A stretch of 64,000 nucleotides of DNA from positions 310,001 through 374,000 of the forward strand of contig CADCXA010000021.1 in the NCBI GenBank assembly GCA_902806565.1, given 5' to 3'. The translations under genes were made by a program, and so were the position numbers. The notes under the pieces were generated by a model. It was not told the DNA's origin, did no database searches, and saw only the letters and a program-made list of their open reading frames with translations. Source of the DNA: Hypoxylon rubiginosum (Eukaryota; Ascomycota; Sordariomycetes; Xylariales; Hypoxylaceae). Numbering within the stretch: the first letter of the stretch is position 1; the number at the start of each line of letters is the position of its first letter. This document shows, piece by piece, positions 24,801 to 38,974 of this stretch.

Positions 24801-27800
24801 ATAGTTAATTTACTTTATAAATTATTAATTATTATTAAATATTTAATTAATTTAATAAATTTTTTTTATATTTTATAAAAAACAATAAAAATATTTATAA
24901 TAAATATAAAAAATATATTAAAAAATATATCTTTTAAAAAGCGTGAGATTAATTTTATTAGTAACTATATAAAATAAATATATTATATTTTAATTAATAT
25001 AAAACATTTTATTATAATAATGTTTATTATTATATAATTATTATATATATTATTAGTTTTTTTTAATTTATAATTAAAAGTATTTAAAGGTTTTAATTAA
25101 ATTTATTTACTTTTTAAGTTTTAAAAATCTAAGGTAAAAATAATTTTTTAACATTTATTTATTTATAATTTTCTATTTAATATATATAATATTTTTAATA
25201 ATATATTTAGTTTTAAAAAGTAAACTATAAAACATTTTTATTATTTAATATTATATAATAAAAAATGGTTTCTTTAAAATTAAAAAAAAAGAATAATAAT
25301 TATTACTTTTTTTAAAATAAAAAAAAAAGAAGTTAAATATATATTTTAAATATTTATTTTTTATAATTTTAATAATTATAATATTTAATTAATCTTTGTT
25401 TAAATTACTAAGTTATTTAGTTTTTTAAAACCTTAATAACTTAATAAAAATATTAAGTTTAAGTTTATAATAAAAATATTAACTGGATTAATAAAAATAC
25501 CACTTTTATTTATAATTAATATAAAATTTATAAATAAATTAAAAATAATAAATATTAAAACCTTGTTATTTATAATTAGTGTAAAGTTTATAAGTGAAAT
25601 AAAAGCGATATATAATAAGGATTTAATAATTATAATTAAAATAAAAGTAATATTTATTTTAATATTTTATTAAGTTTTATTGGTTTTAATTAATAAAAAA
25701 AGAAACGTTTATAATAATAAAAATAAAATATAAATAATTATTTAACGCGTGGGTAAATTTATTATATATATTATTAATATATTATTTTAATATTAAACTA
25801 ATTTTTATATTAATTTAAAAAGTTATATATTTATTTTATTTTTAAGTATATAATATTTCTTAGTTATTTTTATTAAATAAAGGAGAAAAACTATAAAAAT
25901 AATAAAAAAAAACTAACTAGTATATTTATTTATTTATAAATAAATTTTTAATTTAAATTAAATAATCTTTTTATTTTATTTAAATTTATTATATAAAATA
26001 AATATATTAAACTAAACACCAAGAAAATGTTTAAATATAAAATAAATATAAAAAGCAAATAAACGTAACTTGTTTAATCTTAACTACTTTTTATTAAACG
26101 ATTATAAAAACTCTTAAAATATCCTATAAAAAGAAAACGTTTAATAAAACTATATTTTTAATATTACGATTATATACTAACTATACTAAAAAAAAAATAA
26201 ATAATATCTTAAAAAAAATCCCGTAAAGATTTTCCTTTAAATATAAGGTATCTATAAAATATCACGTGCTATTCTTATAAAGTAACTAATATTTATAGCA
26301 CTAATTCAATATATATTTAATTTATTTATATAAATAAAATATATATATTTTAATTTAAATATAAAAACGTTTAATTTATTTAATAATATTAATAATTTAA
26401 TTTTAAATATAAATCTTAGTTTAAAAAAAAGTTATATATTAATAAAACTTATATAAAAATAAATAGTTTTATTTAATTAAATTATTAAAAACATATAAAA
26501 GCATATAAATTAATAATTATATATATAATAATATTAATTTAAACGTTTAACTTTTAAAATATTTTAATATTTAGTTAATTTATTTAATTTTTTATTATTA
26601 TAATTATTTAATTATAATTTATTATTTTTATATTTTAATATTATTTTATATTTTTTTTACGTTTTTTTATCTTTTTTTTTTTCTTTTAATATAAGTTTTA
26701 ATAATAAGTTTAATAATAATAAATTTGATATTTTAACTATAATTAATTATATATAAACCGGATTTTATAATAAAATATAAAATATAAACTATAAATAAAT
26801 TTATTAATATAATAATTTTAATAATAAAGTAAAATATTTTATTTATAATAAGCACTTTTATTAAAATATTAATAATAACTATAAAAAAAAAATAAAAATA
26901 TAATAAATATTATAAAATTTATTATTATTTTTATTTTAATTTAAAATCTATATATTTATTATTTAATATTATATTAATAAAAATAAAAGAATATTTATTT
27001 AAATGTTTAAATAATATAAGTTTATTTATTATTTATTAAAAAAATTATTTAATATAATTAAAAATAAGCTATATAAATATTAAATTAAATAAATATTATA
27101 TATATTTAAATTATTTTTTTTAAAAATATATTATTATTAAATTATATAATAATAAACAGTAAATAATTAATAGTAACTAAATTATAATATTTATAAAATA
27201 TTTTAAAAAAAAAAAAAAAGCTTTTATTTAGTTTTAATTATTAAATAATTTTATAAAAATATAAAATATATTAACTAGTTTTTATATATTTTAATTAAAA
27301 ATTAAAGGTTTTTTAACTAATAATATATATAAAGTTTATATTATAATATTTATATTATATATTTATAAATTATAAAAAGTTTATTATTTTTTATTTTTTA
27401 TTATATTTATATTAAAAATATTAACTTTTTTAAACTAGTTATTTTTAAGTTAATTATTATTAAACTAGTTATTTTTAAATTAATTATTTTTATTAAATTA
27501 ATTATTTATATTAAGTTAATTTTAATTATTAACTTTTAAATTTAAAAATAAAATAATATATTATATAATAACTTAATATATATATTTTTATTAATATTTA
27601 TTAAAAAATTTTATTTAGTTTAAATAAAACTATTAATTATATTAATAAAGGTTATAATTATTTTAATATAATATATATTTTATTAAAAAAGTTAATATAA
27701 AAAGAAATTTTTAAATTAGTTAATAATAATAATTTTAATTTACTTTTAATTTAAAAAATATTTATTAGTTATTAAATAAATAAATTTACTTTTTAAGTTT

Positions 27801-29191
27801 AAAAGTATTTTATTATAAAAAAGAATAATATATTAATAATAAAAGTAAATTTTAACTTTAAAATAAAATTAAAATTAAATAAAATTAATATTATTAATAC
27901 CTTAAAAATTATTTTAAAATCTAATAAAATTATTATAATTAATTAATTATTAATATATAATATATATATTTATAAATAAAAAGTTAGTTTATTATTAATT
28001 AAATTTATTAATAAAACCTAAAAACGTTAAATAATAATAATAATAACTATTATTATTTTTAAAAAAATCTAAAAATAATTTTTATTTTTAATAAATATAA
28101 TATTAGTTAATATATAAAAGTAATAAAACTTAAATATTATTAAAAACTTTTTTATAAATAATAATAATTTATAAGTAATTATTATTATATTAAATTAAAT
28201 ATTATATTTTTAGATTTTAGGTAAATTTATATTAATTTATTATTTTACGTTATTATATTATTATTAATTAATTAATTTTTTAATATTAATATTTTATATT
28301 TTTAAACCGATTAATAAAATTATAAATAATAATTAAAAAATATTATTTATATAAAATTATAATATTAATATATATAATTTTTTTATTTATAACTTAAAAT
28401 ATAAAAATAATAATAACTTATAAATAAAATATTATTTTTAAATATATTTATAAAAGCCGGTGTTATAATTTTAAAAAAAAAAGTATTTTATTAAAATTTA
28501 TTTATATTTTTTTTTATTAAAAGTTTAAATATTCTTAGTTATTATATATATAGTATAATATATTATAATATAATAAACATTATTATTATTAAAAATATTA
28601 AGATTTAATATTAGTTTTAAATTAAAATAATTAAAATAATATTAATATATAGTTATAAGTGTTAATATAAATTTATTAAAAAAAATAATATAATAATATA
28701 ATAATAAATTACTAGTATAATTATTAAGTAAATATATAAAAAATAAATTTAAGATTTAAAAGTAATATATATATATAGTAAATTAAATAAATATAAAAAT
28801 TTAAATAAAATTCACGATATTTAAAAAATTTAATAAATTAATTTTATATATATTTTTATTATAAATTTATAATTATTTAACTAATTAAAATAAATAAGAT
28901 TAGTTATTATTAAGTAATAATTTTAATTAAATAAGCGGATTATTTTTTAGTTATATATAAATAATAATGTTATATAATAATATAAAAATTAAAAATAAAG
29001 TTATTAGTTTAATAATAAAAAGAAATAATGTTTAAAAATAATAAATGGTTTTAAAATAAATGAAATAATAATATTTAAAATTAATATTTATAATTAATAG
29101 ATATATATAGTAATAAATACGTAATATAATATAAATAAATAATATAAAAAATAAAACTATTATTTATAATAACACTTAATAAAAATAACTT

Positions 29192-29257
29192 AATAATAAT
29201 TAAATAACAGTTTAATAATAATTTATTAATAATTTAAATACAGTTTAAAAATAGTTA
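29192..29257. repeat. 11-bp minisatellite, internal array in reverse orientation
   Basis: Six phased 11-bp units (AATAATAATTA, AATAACAGTTT, AATAATAATTT, ATTAATAATTT, AAATACAGTTT, AAAAATAGTTA) are the reverse complement of the subterminal minisatellite. Two units keep CAG, pointing to an ancestral unit near AAACTGTTATT. Confidence 0.75.
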
Positions 29258-29578
29258 TAAATTTATTATATTTTAATATAAATTACTTTTTATTTTTAAT
29301 ACACTTTTTTATTTAATAAAAGTTTAATATATTAATATTTAATTTATAATTTTAAAAATATATTATAAATATTTTTAACATATTAAAATAATAACGTTTA
29401 AATTATTTATTAAAACTAGTAATAATAAAAATAATATAGTATTTTTTTTTAATATATATATTAATTTTTATATATTTAAAAATTAAATATTAATAAAATT
29501 AATAAACGTAAAAAATATTTTAATTATTTAAAACTTTTATTTTAACTATAAATATTTTTATGGTATTTAAAATTTTTT

Positions 29579-29633
29579 AAATTATTATTAAGTTATTATA
29601 TAATTATTATTAAGTTATTATTTAATGTTAATT
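29579..29633. repeat. 11-bp minisatellite, internal array (5 units)
   Basis: Five phased units (AAATTATTATT, AAGTTATTATA, TAATTATTATT, AAGTTATTATT, TAATGTTAATT) in the same orientation as the subterminal arrays. Confidence 0.75.
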
Positions 29634-30351
29634 TAGTTATTTTTTAGTTATAATTAATAAAAATAAAACTTATTTTAAATAAAAATTTTATTGGTTAAGT
29701 TTTTATAAGTTAATTAATATTAGTTTTATTATTAATTAATAATATTTAATTAACTTTTTAAAGTAAAAAAAACATATTAAAAAAAGTTATAAATTTTTAA
29801 ATATATTTATAAATTAAAATACTAGTAAATATTATAATAACTTAATAATAAATAATATACTAATTATTATAATATTTTTTATTAATTAAGTTTTAGTTTT
29901 TTAATATAATAATAATATATAAATTAAATTAAAACTTAATTAACATTTAAAAATTAATAAATTATAAAATATATAATTAAAATTATATTTAAATTTAATA
30001 TTATATATAATATTATTTTTAAAATTAAAAAAAGTGTAAATATATTAATAATTATATAAAAGATTTTAATTAATAATTATAATTTTAAAAATATTAATAC
30101 GATTTTTATATTAAAATAAATATATAAATTATAATTAAATAATAATTTAATTAAAATTAAGTAATAGTTAATAAATATAGTTAATTTATTATTAACTTTT
30201 TTTATATTAACTAAAAAATTTATTATTAAAAACCTATAAAATATTTTTTAAATGTTAGTAAAATAAATATTAATTAAATAATATAATGTTTTATATAAAT
30301 TTATTTTTATAAAAAATTAATATAATATATAATTTTATTATAAGTTTAAAT

Positions 30352-30417
30352 AAACTATTATTAAACTATTATTAAATTATTATTTAACTATTATTTAATT
30401 ATTATTTAATTATTATT
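30352..30417. repeat. 11-bp minisatellite, internal array (6 units)
   Basis: Six phased units (AAACTATTATT twice, AAATTATTATT, TAACTATTATT, then TAATTATTATT twice) in the same orientation as the subterminal arrays. The retained C at unit position 4 marks the less mutated state. Confidence 0.85.
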
Positions 30418-33400
30418 TAGTTTAACTTATTAATATTAATTAATTATAATTTATAAAAACTTAAAGTTATTATAATAAACTTAATTATAAATTAATTTAA
30501 AGTTAAAATATAAAAGTATTTATATTTCTAGTTTTATATTAATTAATTAATAAATTAAGCGTATAAATAAAGTTTTTATAATATAATAAAAAAAAACTTT
30601 TTATTATTAAATAAGTTTTATATATTTAAAATAAATAATATTTTATTTAAATATTTAAAAAATAATAAGTTTATTATTTAAATAATTAAAAAATAATAAT
30701 TATTATATTATATTAAAATGTTTAAAAAATTAAAAATTAAAAAAAAAGAAAAAAGTAATAAAAATAAAATAATTTTAACATTTAATTAAATATTAATACC
30801 TTAAACGTAAATTTAATTAATATTAAATAATAGTTTAAATAAAATTAATTATAATAATTATATTATTAGTTTTTAACTAGCGCCGAATAATAACTTAATT
30901 AAAGTTAATTATAATATTAATTTTATTAAGTTAAAAAAATTTAAATCTAGTAATTTTTTATATTTTTAAATACTAGTAATATTAATAAATTTTATTATTA
31001 AATTATATTTAATAAATAACGTTAATTATATATTAATAAATAGTTAAAATAAATATAATATAGTTATTATTTAACTAAGTAATTAATTAATAGTTTTTTA
31101 ATAATTAAATATTATAATAAATAATAATAAGCTTAAAAATAATAACGATTATTATTTTATAAACTTATTATTTTTATTGGAAATTAAAATTAAAATTAAA
31201 AATAATAAAACTAAAATTAATATTATTAAAAATGGTAATAATAGCTTTAAAAATAATTTAATAACTAATAAAAATGGCGAGGTTATTAAAAATATAAAAA
31301 CTAGATTAATAGTGGTTAAATAAAAGTTAAAAAATAAATTAATAATAATTTAATAATAATAGTTAAATAAAAGTTTAATAACTATTATTAAAAAACTTAA
31401 AAAGAAAAAATATAACTTATTTATATCGCTTAATAAATAATAAATAATTAAATATTAAATTAAAAATATAAATATATTTACTTTTAATTTAAGTAAATAT
31501 TTTTTATATAAATAAATTAAATATTAATATAATAAATTAATTTATTTATATATTTATTAAAAATTTATTTATATTAAAAGTTATATTAATTTATTTTAAT
31601 TTTTATATAAATTTATATAGTTTTTACTATTATTAGTTTATTTATTAATAGTTTTTTTTTTTATAATAATAAATGTTATAATTATTATAAATAACAACCG
31701 ATTAAAAATTATTAATTATTATATTTATTATATTTATTAATTATATTAATTAATATAAAAATAACTTTATATATATGTTTATATTAATTATATATTATTT
31801 TAAAACTTTTTTAATATAATAATTATTTATTTAATTATATTTAATATATAATATTTTAACTAATAAATTTAAATCCTATAAAAAGTTATATATATAATTT
31901 ATTTTTTTAAGTTTAATTTATTAAAATAAAACCTTAAAAATATATTTTTTTTTATATATTCCTTTCCCTTAAAATATTATAACTAAAAAAAGTAATATTT
32001 TTATTTAACTTTTAAAACTTATTTATAATACTATTAAATATAAAATAAGTAACATTAAAATTTATATTTATTTTAATATTAATATTATTAAACTTATTAT
32101 TATACTTTTAAACTTATTTATATTTTTTATAATTTTTATTATTTTTTAAATTAAAAAAACGCTTTTTATAAATATTTAAATTATATAAATACTTCTAATA
32201 ATTATTAAACTTAAACTTAAACTTATTAAATATTAATATTTTATCGTTTTAAATAAAATAATTATTATTATTAACTAGATTTAAATTATATATATATTTA
32301 TTATTTTTATTTATAAATTAACTATAACTTTTTTTAAACTTTAATATAAATTTATTTTAAATTTTATATATATTTTTATTATTATTATAAACTTATATTA
32401 AATAATAGAAATATAATATAAAAATAATATATATAGTTTTTAAATAAAAAATATTCCATGTAAAATAATTAAAAAAAAACTTAACTTTAACATTTAAAAA
32501 ATCTTAATAAATATAATTATAATATATTATATATATATTATATAAATATCTTATATTCGATTTAATAATTTTAAAAATAAAAATATATTAATTATTTAGT
32601 TTTTTTAAAATAATAATAAGCTTTTTATAATTAAATATATAATAAATATTATTATAAAAAAAAAGCATATTATTTAAATTATTAATAAATTTATTATCAC
32701 TTAATATTTTTACGTATTATTTTATATAATTAATATTAAATTATAACTTAGTTTTTTTTAATATTAAATATATTGTTTTTATTTTTATATTATATTATAT
32801 AACCCGGTAAATTTTATTATAATTAATAATAATTATATAATTAATTAAATTAGTTAATAAAGAAATAAATATAAATATAATAATAACTTATTAAACAGTA
32901 AAAAAAAAAATGTTAAAACGGTTTTTATTAATATATTAAAAAAGTTAATAAAAACGTTATTTAAAAATATAATAAAATATAATAAAAAAGTATTAAAAAT
33001 ATAAAAAAACTACTAGTTATTAAAAGAAAACATTATAATATATAACTTTAAATTTATTATAATTAAAACTTAAAAATATAAAATAAATATAAAAATAAAC
33101 TTATATAATTAAAAATATAAAAATAATAAATTCTTTAAATAATAATATTATTAGTTGTTAATAATATAATAATTAAAATAAGATTAATATTTTAAAAGCT
33201 TTTAAAATATAAAAAATATAAAATATTTTTATTAAATATATTATTATAAGGTTAAATGTTTTTAATTATAATATAATAAATATATATTATAAAGTTATAA
33301 TTAATATTATTATAATTTAAAATAAAGAAAAATAAAAATGGTTTTATATATTTAAAGTAACTAGGATATTTAATATTAATTATTAGTTTTATAATAAAAT

Positions 33401-36400
33401 TAAATTAATTAAACTTTAATTTAATAATTTTAATATTAATAATATTTACCGGTTATATAAATTTCTTAAAATAAAAGTTTAATAAAAACTTATATAAAAT
33501 ATAAAATAAATTTATTATAAAAAAAAAAAAAATTTTAATATTATAAACTAAAAATAATTTTAAAATTAAAGTTATAATAAATATAATATTTATTAAAAAT
33601 TAACATTTAATAAAAATATAAGGTATTTATATAAATAGTTTTAATATTTATAATATTAAATAAAAATTAAGTAATTTATTAAATATTATTTTTAAGTTAT
33701 ATTATAATAATCTTTTATTAAAAAATATAAACGTATTTTTAACGTTTTTTATAAATAATAAAAAGTGTTAAAAATATATTTATATTTATCTTTAAAAATT
33801 ATATAGCTTTTTTAAATTTACTTATATTTTTTTTTTAACTTTTTTATGTTTTATAATTTTTTAAGTATAATATATATTTAATTTTATATAGTGTTTAAAT
33901 GTTTTTTTTTTTTTTTTTTAAACGGTATTAACGTGTAATTTAATTAACATTAATTTTTAATTAACTTAGGTTTATTAATTTTTTTTATATAATATTAAAA
34001 GACTTTTTCGCCTTTTTTAAACTTTAAGAAAAATCTTTTAGTTTTAATAAGTTTTTTAGTTTTTAAAAGCTTTTTTAGTTTTATTTTTTTTAGTTTTTTA
34101 TTATAAATATAATTTATTTATTAAGTTTTTATTATAATAATTATTATTATTAAATTAAAGAAATAATTATAAAAACTAGTAAATAAAAATAAGGTTAATA
34201 ATAATAATAATAATAAACACGTTAATTTTAATTTATATAACTAATTAATATTTAATATAACTTATTTTAATTTTTTTAAATTTAATTAAAACTTTTTTAT
34301 AACTTTAAATTAAATATAAATAAATTATTTTTTAACTTTATTTTATTTACTTTAATATATTTTATATATTAATAAATATAATAATTAGTTTTTATTAATA
34401 AATAATATAAAATTAAATAAGTTTATATAATAAGTTTTAATTAAAATTAAAAATATAAAAGTTAATATTATTATTATTTAAATAATAATAAATAAAAATA
34501 TATTTAAAACTTTATATTTTAATATATAAACCTTATTAATAATTTAATAAGTTTCTTTAAAATAAATTATTATTTTAAATATATAATATATAAATTAAAA
34601 CTGTTATTTTAAAGAAATTAAATTAAATATAACATTAATTATTAATTATAAAAATAAGTTAAAAAAGGTTTTTTAAATTAATTAAGATTTTAATTATTTT
34701 TAATTATTTATATATAAATATATGGTAATGTTTTATTTTTAAAATAAAACTATATTTAATATTAAATAAAAAATAATATATTTTAATATTATATTATTTT
34801 ATTTTAATATTTAAATAATATATATATTAATTGTTATTATAATAATAATAAAAAAAGATGTTTTTATTAATTAAATATATAATAAAAATCTAAATTTAAG
34901 TAATAATATTTAATTTTTATAATAGCTATTATAAAATAATTAAAAATAAATAATATATTTATAGTTATTTTTATATTAATATTAATTTATAGTATTTTAT
35001 TATTAATATTTAATAAAAATATTAAGTTTATAATAAAATAAAAGTTTATTATTATTTTTTTTAAAGAAAAGTTAAGAAGGTTAAAAATTATTATAAATTA
35101 AATACTTATTATTATTTTAAATATTAATAATTAAGTATAAAATAAGTTTTTTTTTTTTAAAATATAAAAATAAGTTAAATTATTAATAAAAAATATTATT
35201 AAATTAATAAAATATATTATAAAAGTTATACTACTTATTTATAATATTAATATTATAAATATTAGTTTATAATAATTTATTATTATATAGTTAAACTTTA
35301 TAATATTTAATAAAATTTAATTATATTTTATAAAAAAAATATAAAAATTATTAATTTAAGGTTAAAAATAATTAAAAAAAATTATTAAATTTTAATAGTT
35401 ATTAATTAAACTTTTTATTTATATTAATTTTAAACTTTTAAATATATTTAAGTTAATAAAATATATTTAAATTAATTTTTTTTTAAAAACTAGCGATATT
35501 TTAAAAAATAATATAATTAATATATATAATTAAATTTATTTATATAAGAATTAAAAATTATTTTAAATTATTTATAAACTTTTTTATATTTTATATAAAT
35601 TTTAATAAAGTTATATATATTTATTTAATAAAATTACTATAAAAATAAATAATATATAATAATAAAAAACTAGTTTTAACTAATAATAAATTTTAATAAA
35701 ATTTATATAAATATTAAAATATAATAATATATATTAATTAAAAGTGAGAAAAATAATTAAAATTAAAAGAAATATATAAAACTTTTTAAAAATAAAATAA
35801 TAAATAAAAAAATTAAATAAAAAATAAAAAAATTTAATAAATAAAAAGAAATATAATTTATATTTTTTTAATTAACATTTTTAAAATATATTATAATAAT
35901 ATATTTTATTATAAAAAAAGCGAATAAAATAAAAAGCTAATTAAAAAAAAAATATATATTATAATTAGTTATATAAATATATATTTAAGTAGATATTAAA
36001 AAAATATTATTAATATTTTTTTTTTTAATTTTATAGGAAATAATTAATTATAATTAAATTAAAATATAAAAATAAAATATAAACATTTTTTATTTTACCT
36101 TTTATTTTATTTTTATTTTATTTTTTATTTTACCTTTATTTTATTTTAACTTATATTATTAATAAAAAAGTCGGAATTTATATAAAATTTAATATTAAAT
36201 TAAACGCTTTAAAGCTTTTAATTAAATTAATAATAGTTTTTAATTTTAAAAAAGGATTTTTTTTATAAAATATAAATAAATAAAAAAAATAATATAAGTT
36301 TAAACTTATTAGTTATTAAATTATAATTAATAAATATTAAAATTAAACTTATTAAATTATAAACTTTAAAAAATAATATTAACTATAGAAATAATTTTTA

Positions 36401-38479
36401 CTAAAAAAAAATAAGTTTTTATAACTTATTTAAATTTTATATTAAAAAAAAAGGTTAACTTTTTTTTAAAAAAAATATATTTTTAATAAATAAAATAGTT
36501 AAAATAAGGTTAGTTTTAATAAAAAAAAAGGTTAAAGGATTTTTTAAAAAAATCTTTAAAATAATATATATTATTTATTATAAGTTAATAATATTTAATA
36601 TTAATTAAAATTATAATTAAATAAAGCGATTATTTATATTAAATAATATATATTAATTATTATTATTTAAGTTTTAGTTTAAGTTTTAATAAATAAATTA
36701 AAAATATTAAGTTATTTAATTTAATGGTTTTTAATATAATATTAATACTTTTTTATAAAATAATATTTTTATTATTTTAAAAAAATTTAATAAGCGTTTT
36801 AATTTAGTTTTTTAATATTTAGTTAAGTTTTTTTTATTATTATTATTCTTAGTTTAATAATAAAAATAATATATATTTTCTTAAAAATTAAAAATTTTAA
36901 AGTTTTTAATAAACTTTATTTATTAATATAATTAGTAGATTTTATTAAACTTATTTAAAAAAAAATTATAATATAAAAATATATTTTTATTTTATAAAAT
37001 AAGTCGCTAAAAAAAAAGTATATTATTATATTAATTATATATATAATAATATTTATAATAAAATAAAAAAAATCTTTAATTTTAATATATATTATTTAAA
37101 ACTTTAAAATTCTTAAAAAGTTTATTTATATAATAAATAAAACACCTTATAATAAATATATTTAATTAAATTATAATAAAAATAAAAAAATAAAAAAATC
37201 TAAAAAAAAATAAAGTAAATAAGTAGTAGGAGATAAAAAAAAAACAAATAAAAAAAAAAATAAAAAGATATAATAATTAAAAAAAAAGAAGAAAAAAAAA
37301 GAAAAATAAAAATATATAAAAATAAAAAATAAAAATAACTTTTTTTTATATATATATATATATAAATATAAATATATTATTTTATAATTATATATATAAA
37401 TTAATATTTATTATTTATTTTTATTAAAATATATACCTTAAAATTATATAACTATAAGTTATAATAACTATAAATAGTTATTTAATATTTAATTTTTTTT
37501 AATTATATTTTTTTTTTTATAATTTTAATAACCGTAAAAAGTATTTATTTTTATTTAAATAATCTTTTTTAAAGTTATAATAATAAAAACTTAATATAAA
37601 AAAACTTATTTAATTTAATTTATTTATATAATAAAATATTTAAAAACTAAATAACTATAAATTAATTAAATAATTAAATATTAAATATATATAAATTAAT
37701 ATATAAAACTATAACTTTTATATTTTAATTTTAAAATAATTAAGCCTTTTTATAAATTTTTTTTATAAACTAATAAAAACTAAAAATTAAATAATAAATT
37801 TTAATAACTATTTATAAATATAAATTATATTTATTTTATAATTTATATATAACTATTTATAATATTTTTAACATATTATTTTAAATTAAAATTATTATAT
37901 TTTCTTATAAATCTTTTTTATAAATAAAAAGAAATTATAAATTAATTAGTTTTATAAAAATTTTAATAATAAATAATAAATTCTTATAATTATATTTAAT
38001 TAAAAATCACTTAGTTATATTTTTAATATATAAATATTTTATAATTTTGTTTTTTTTTAAAAGTTAATTTTAAATATTTAATTATATATAAAACTATATT
38101 TTAAGTTATATTTTCTAGGTTTTTTATTTTTTTTTTTATTATATTTAATTTTATATTAATTATATTTATATATATAAATAAAAAATTCTTTATAAAATTA
38201 AAAGATTTTTATTAAAATTAAATAAAAAGCTTAATAATTAATATTATTAAATAAAACTTATTTTATATAAATTTTTAATATTAATTATATTATAATTAAA
38301 TAAAAAGCGATAAAATAAAATAATAAAAAATAAAATTAAAAAATATAATATAATTAAAGTTTTAATTAACTATTAAAATTATAATAATAACTTATAAAAC
38401 AAAAAAAACTTAATATATAATTTATAAATATATTAATTAATATTAAAAAAATATATATTTATTTATTTTTTTTATAATA

Positions 38480-38721
38480 TAATAATTATTTAATTATTAT
38501 TAAACTATAATTAAAATATTATTAAATTATTATTAAATTATTATTAAATTATTATTAAATTATTATTAAATTATTATTAAATTATTATTAAATTATTATT
38601 AAATTATTATTAAATAATTATTAAATTATTATTAAATTATTATTTAATTATTATTAAATTATTATTTGGTTATTATTAAACTATTATTTAATTATTAATA
38701 AGTTATTACTAAGTTATTATT
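38480..38721. repeat. 11-bp minisatellite, right subterminal array (22 units)
   Basis: Twenty-two phased 11-bp AAATTATTATT-type units end about 165 bp inside the right terminal repeat. The orientation is the same on the plus strand as the left array, so these arrays are direct and not part of the inverted termini. Confidence 0.9.
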
Positions 38722-38887
38722 AAATTAAAAATATATTATAATTAAATTATTATTATAATTAATAATTTTTATTTTAATTTTTTTATTATATTTTATATAT
38801 TATTATTAATTTATATATTTTTTATAATTTAAATTAATAAAGTATATTAATTTATTAAAAACTTAATATATTTATATAATATAAAAG

Positions 38888-38974
38888 TTATATATATTAT
38901 AATTTTAGCTTATTTTACAGGTTTGGCAGGTTTGGCGGATTTGGCGGACTTGGCACTTTTGTTACTTTGGCGGT
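38888..38974 (-). repeat. Right terminal inverted repeat (87 bp)
   Basis: Inverted partner of the left repeat. Its 9-bp units (read on the minus strand: GCCAAGTCC, GCCAAATCC, GCCAAACCT, GCCAAACCT) are closer to a clean iteration than the left copy. Just outside, GGCGGTTT (38970-38977) and AAACCGCC (38982-38989) can form an 8-bp stem with a short loop. Confidence 0.9.

Noticed and set aside
38480..38721. CRISPR-like regular repeat
   Set aside because: Units are 11 bp, contiguous and without spacers in a eukaryotic genome; it is a minisatellite.
10198..38887. Centromere or mitochondrial DNA insertion as the explanation of the A+T block
   Set aside because: Sharp edges at matching inverted repeats, CpA/TpG scarcity and no mitochondrial genes argue for a RIP-mutated mobile element. 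RIP centromeres are normally far longer with ragged ends.
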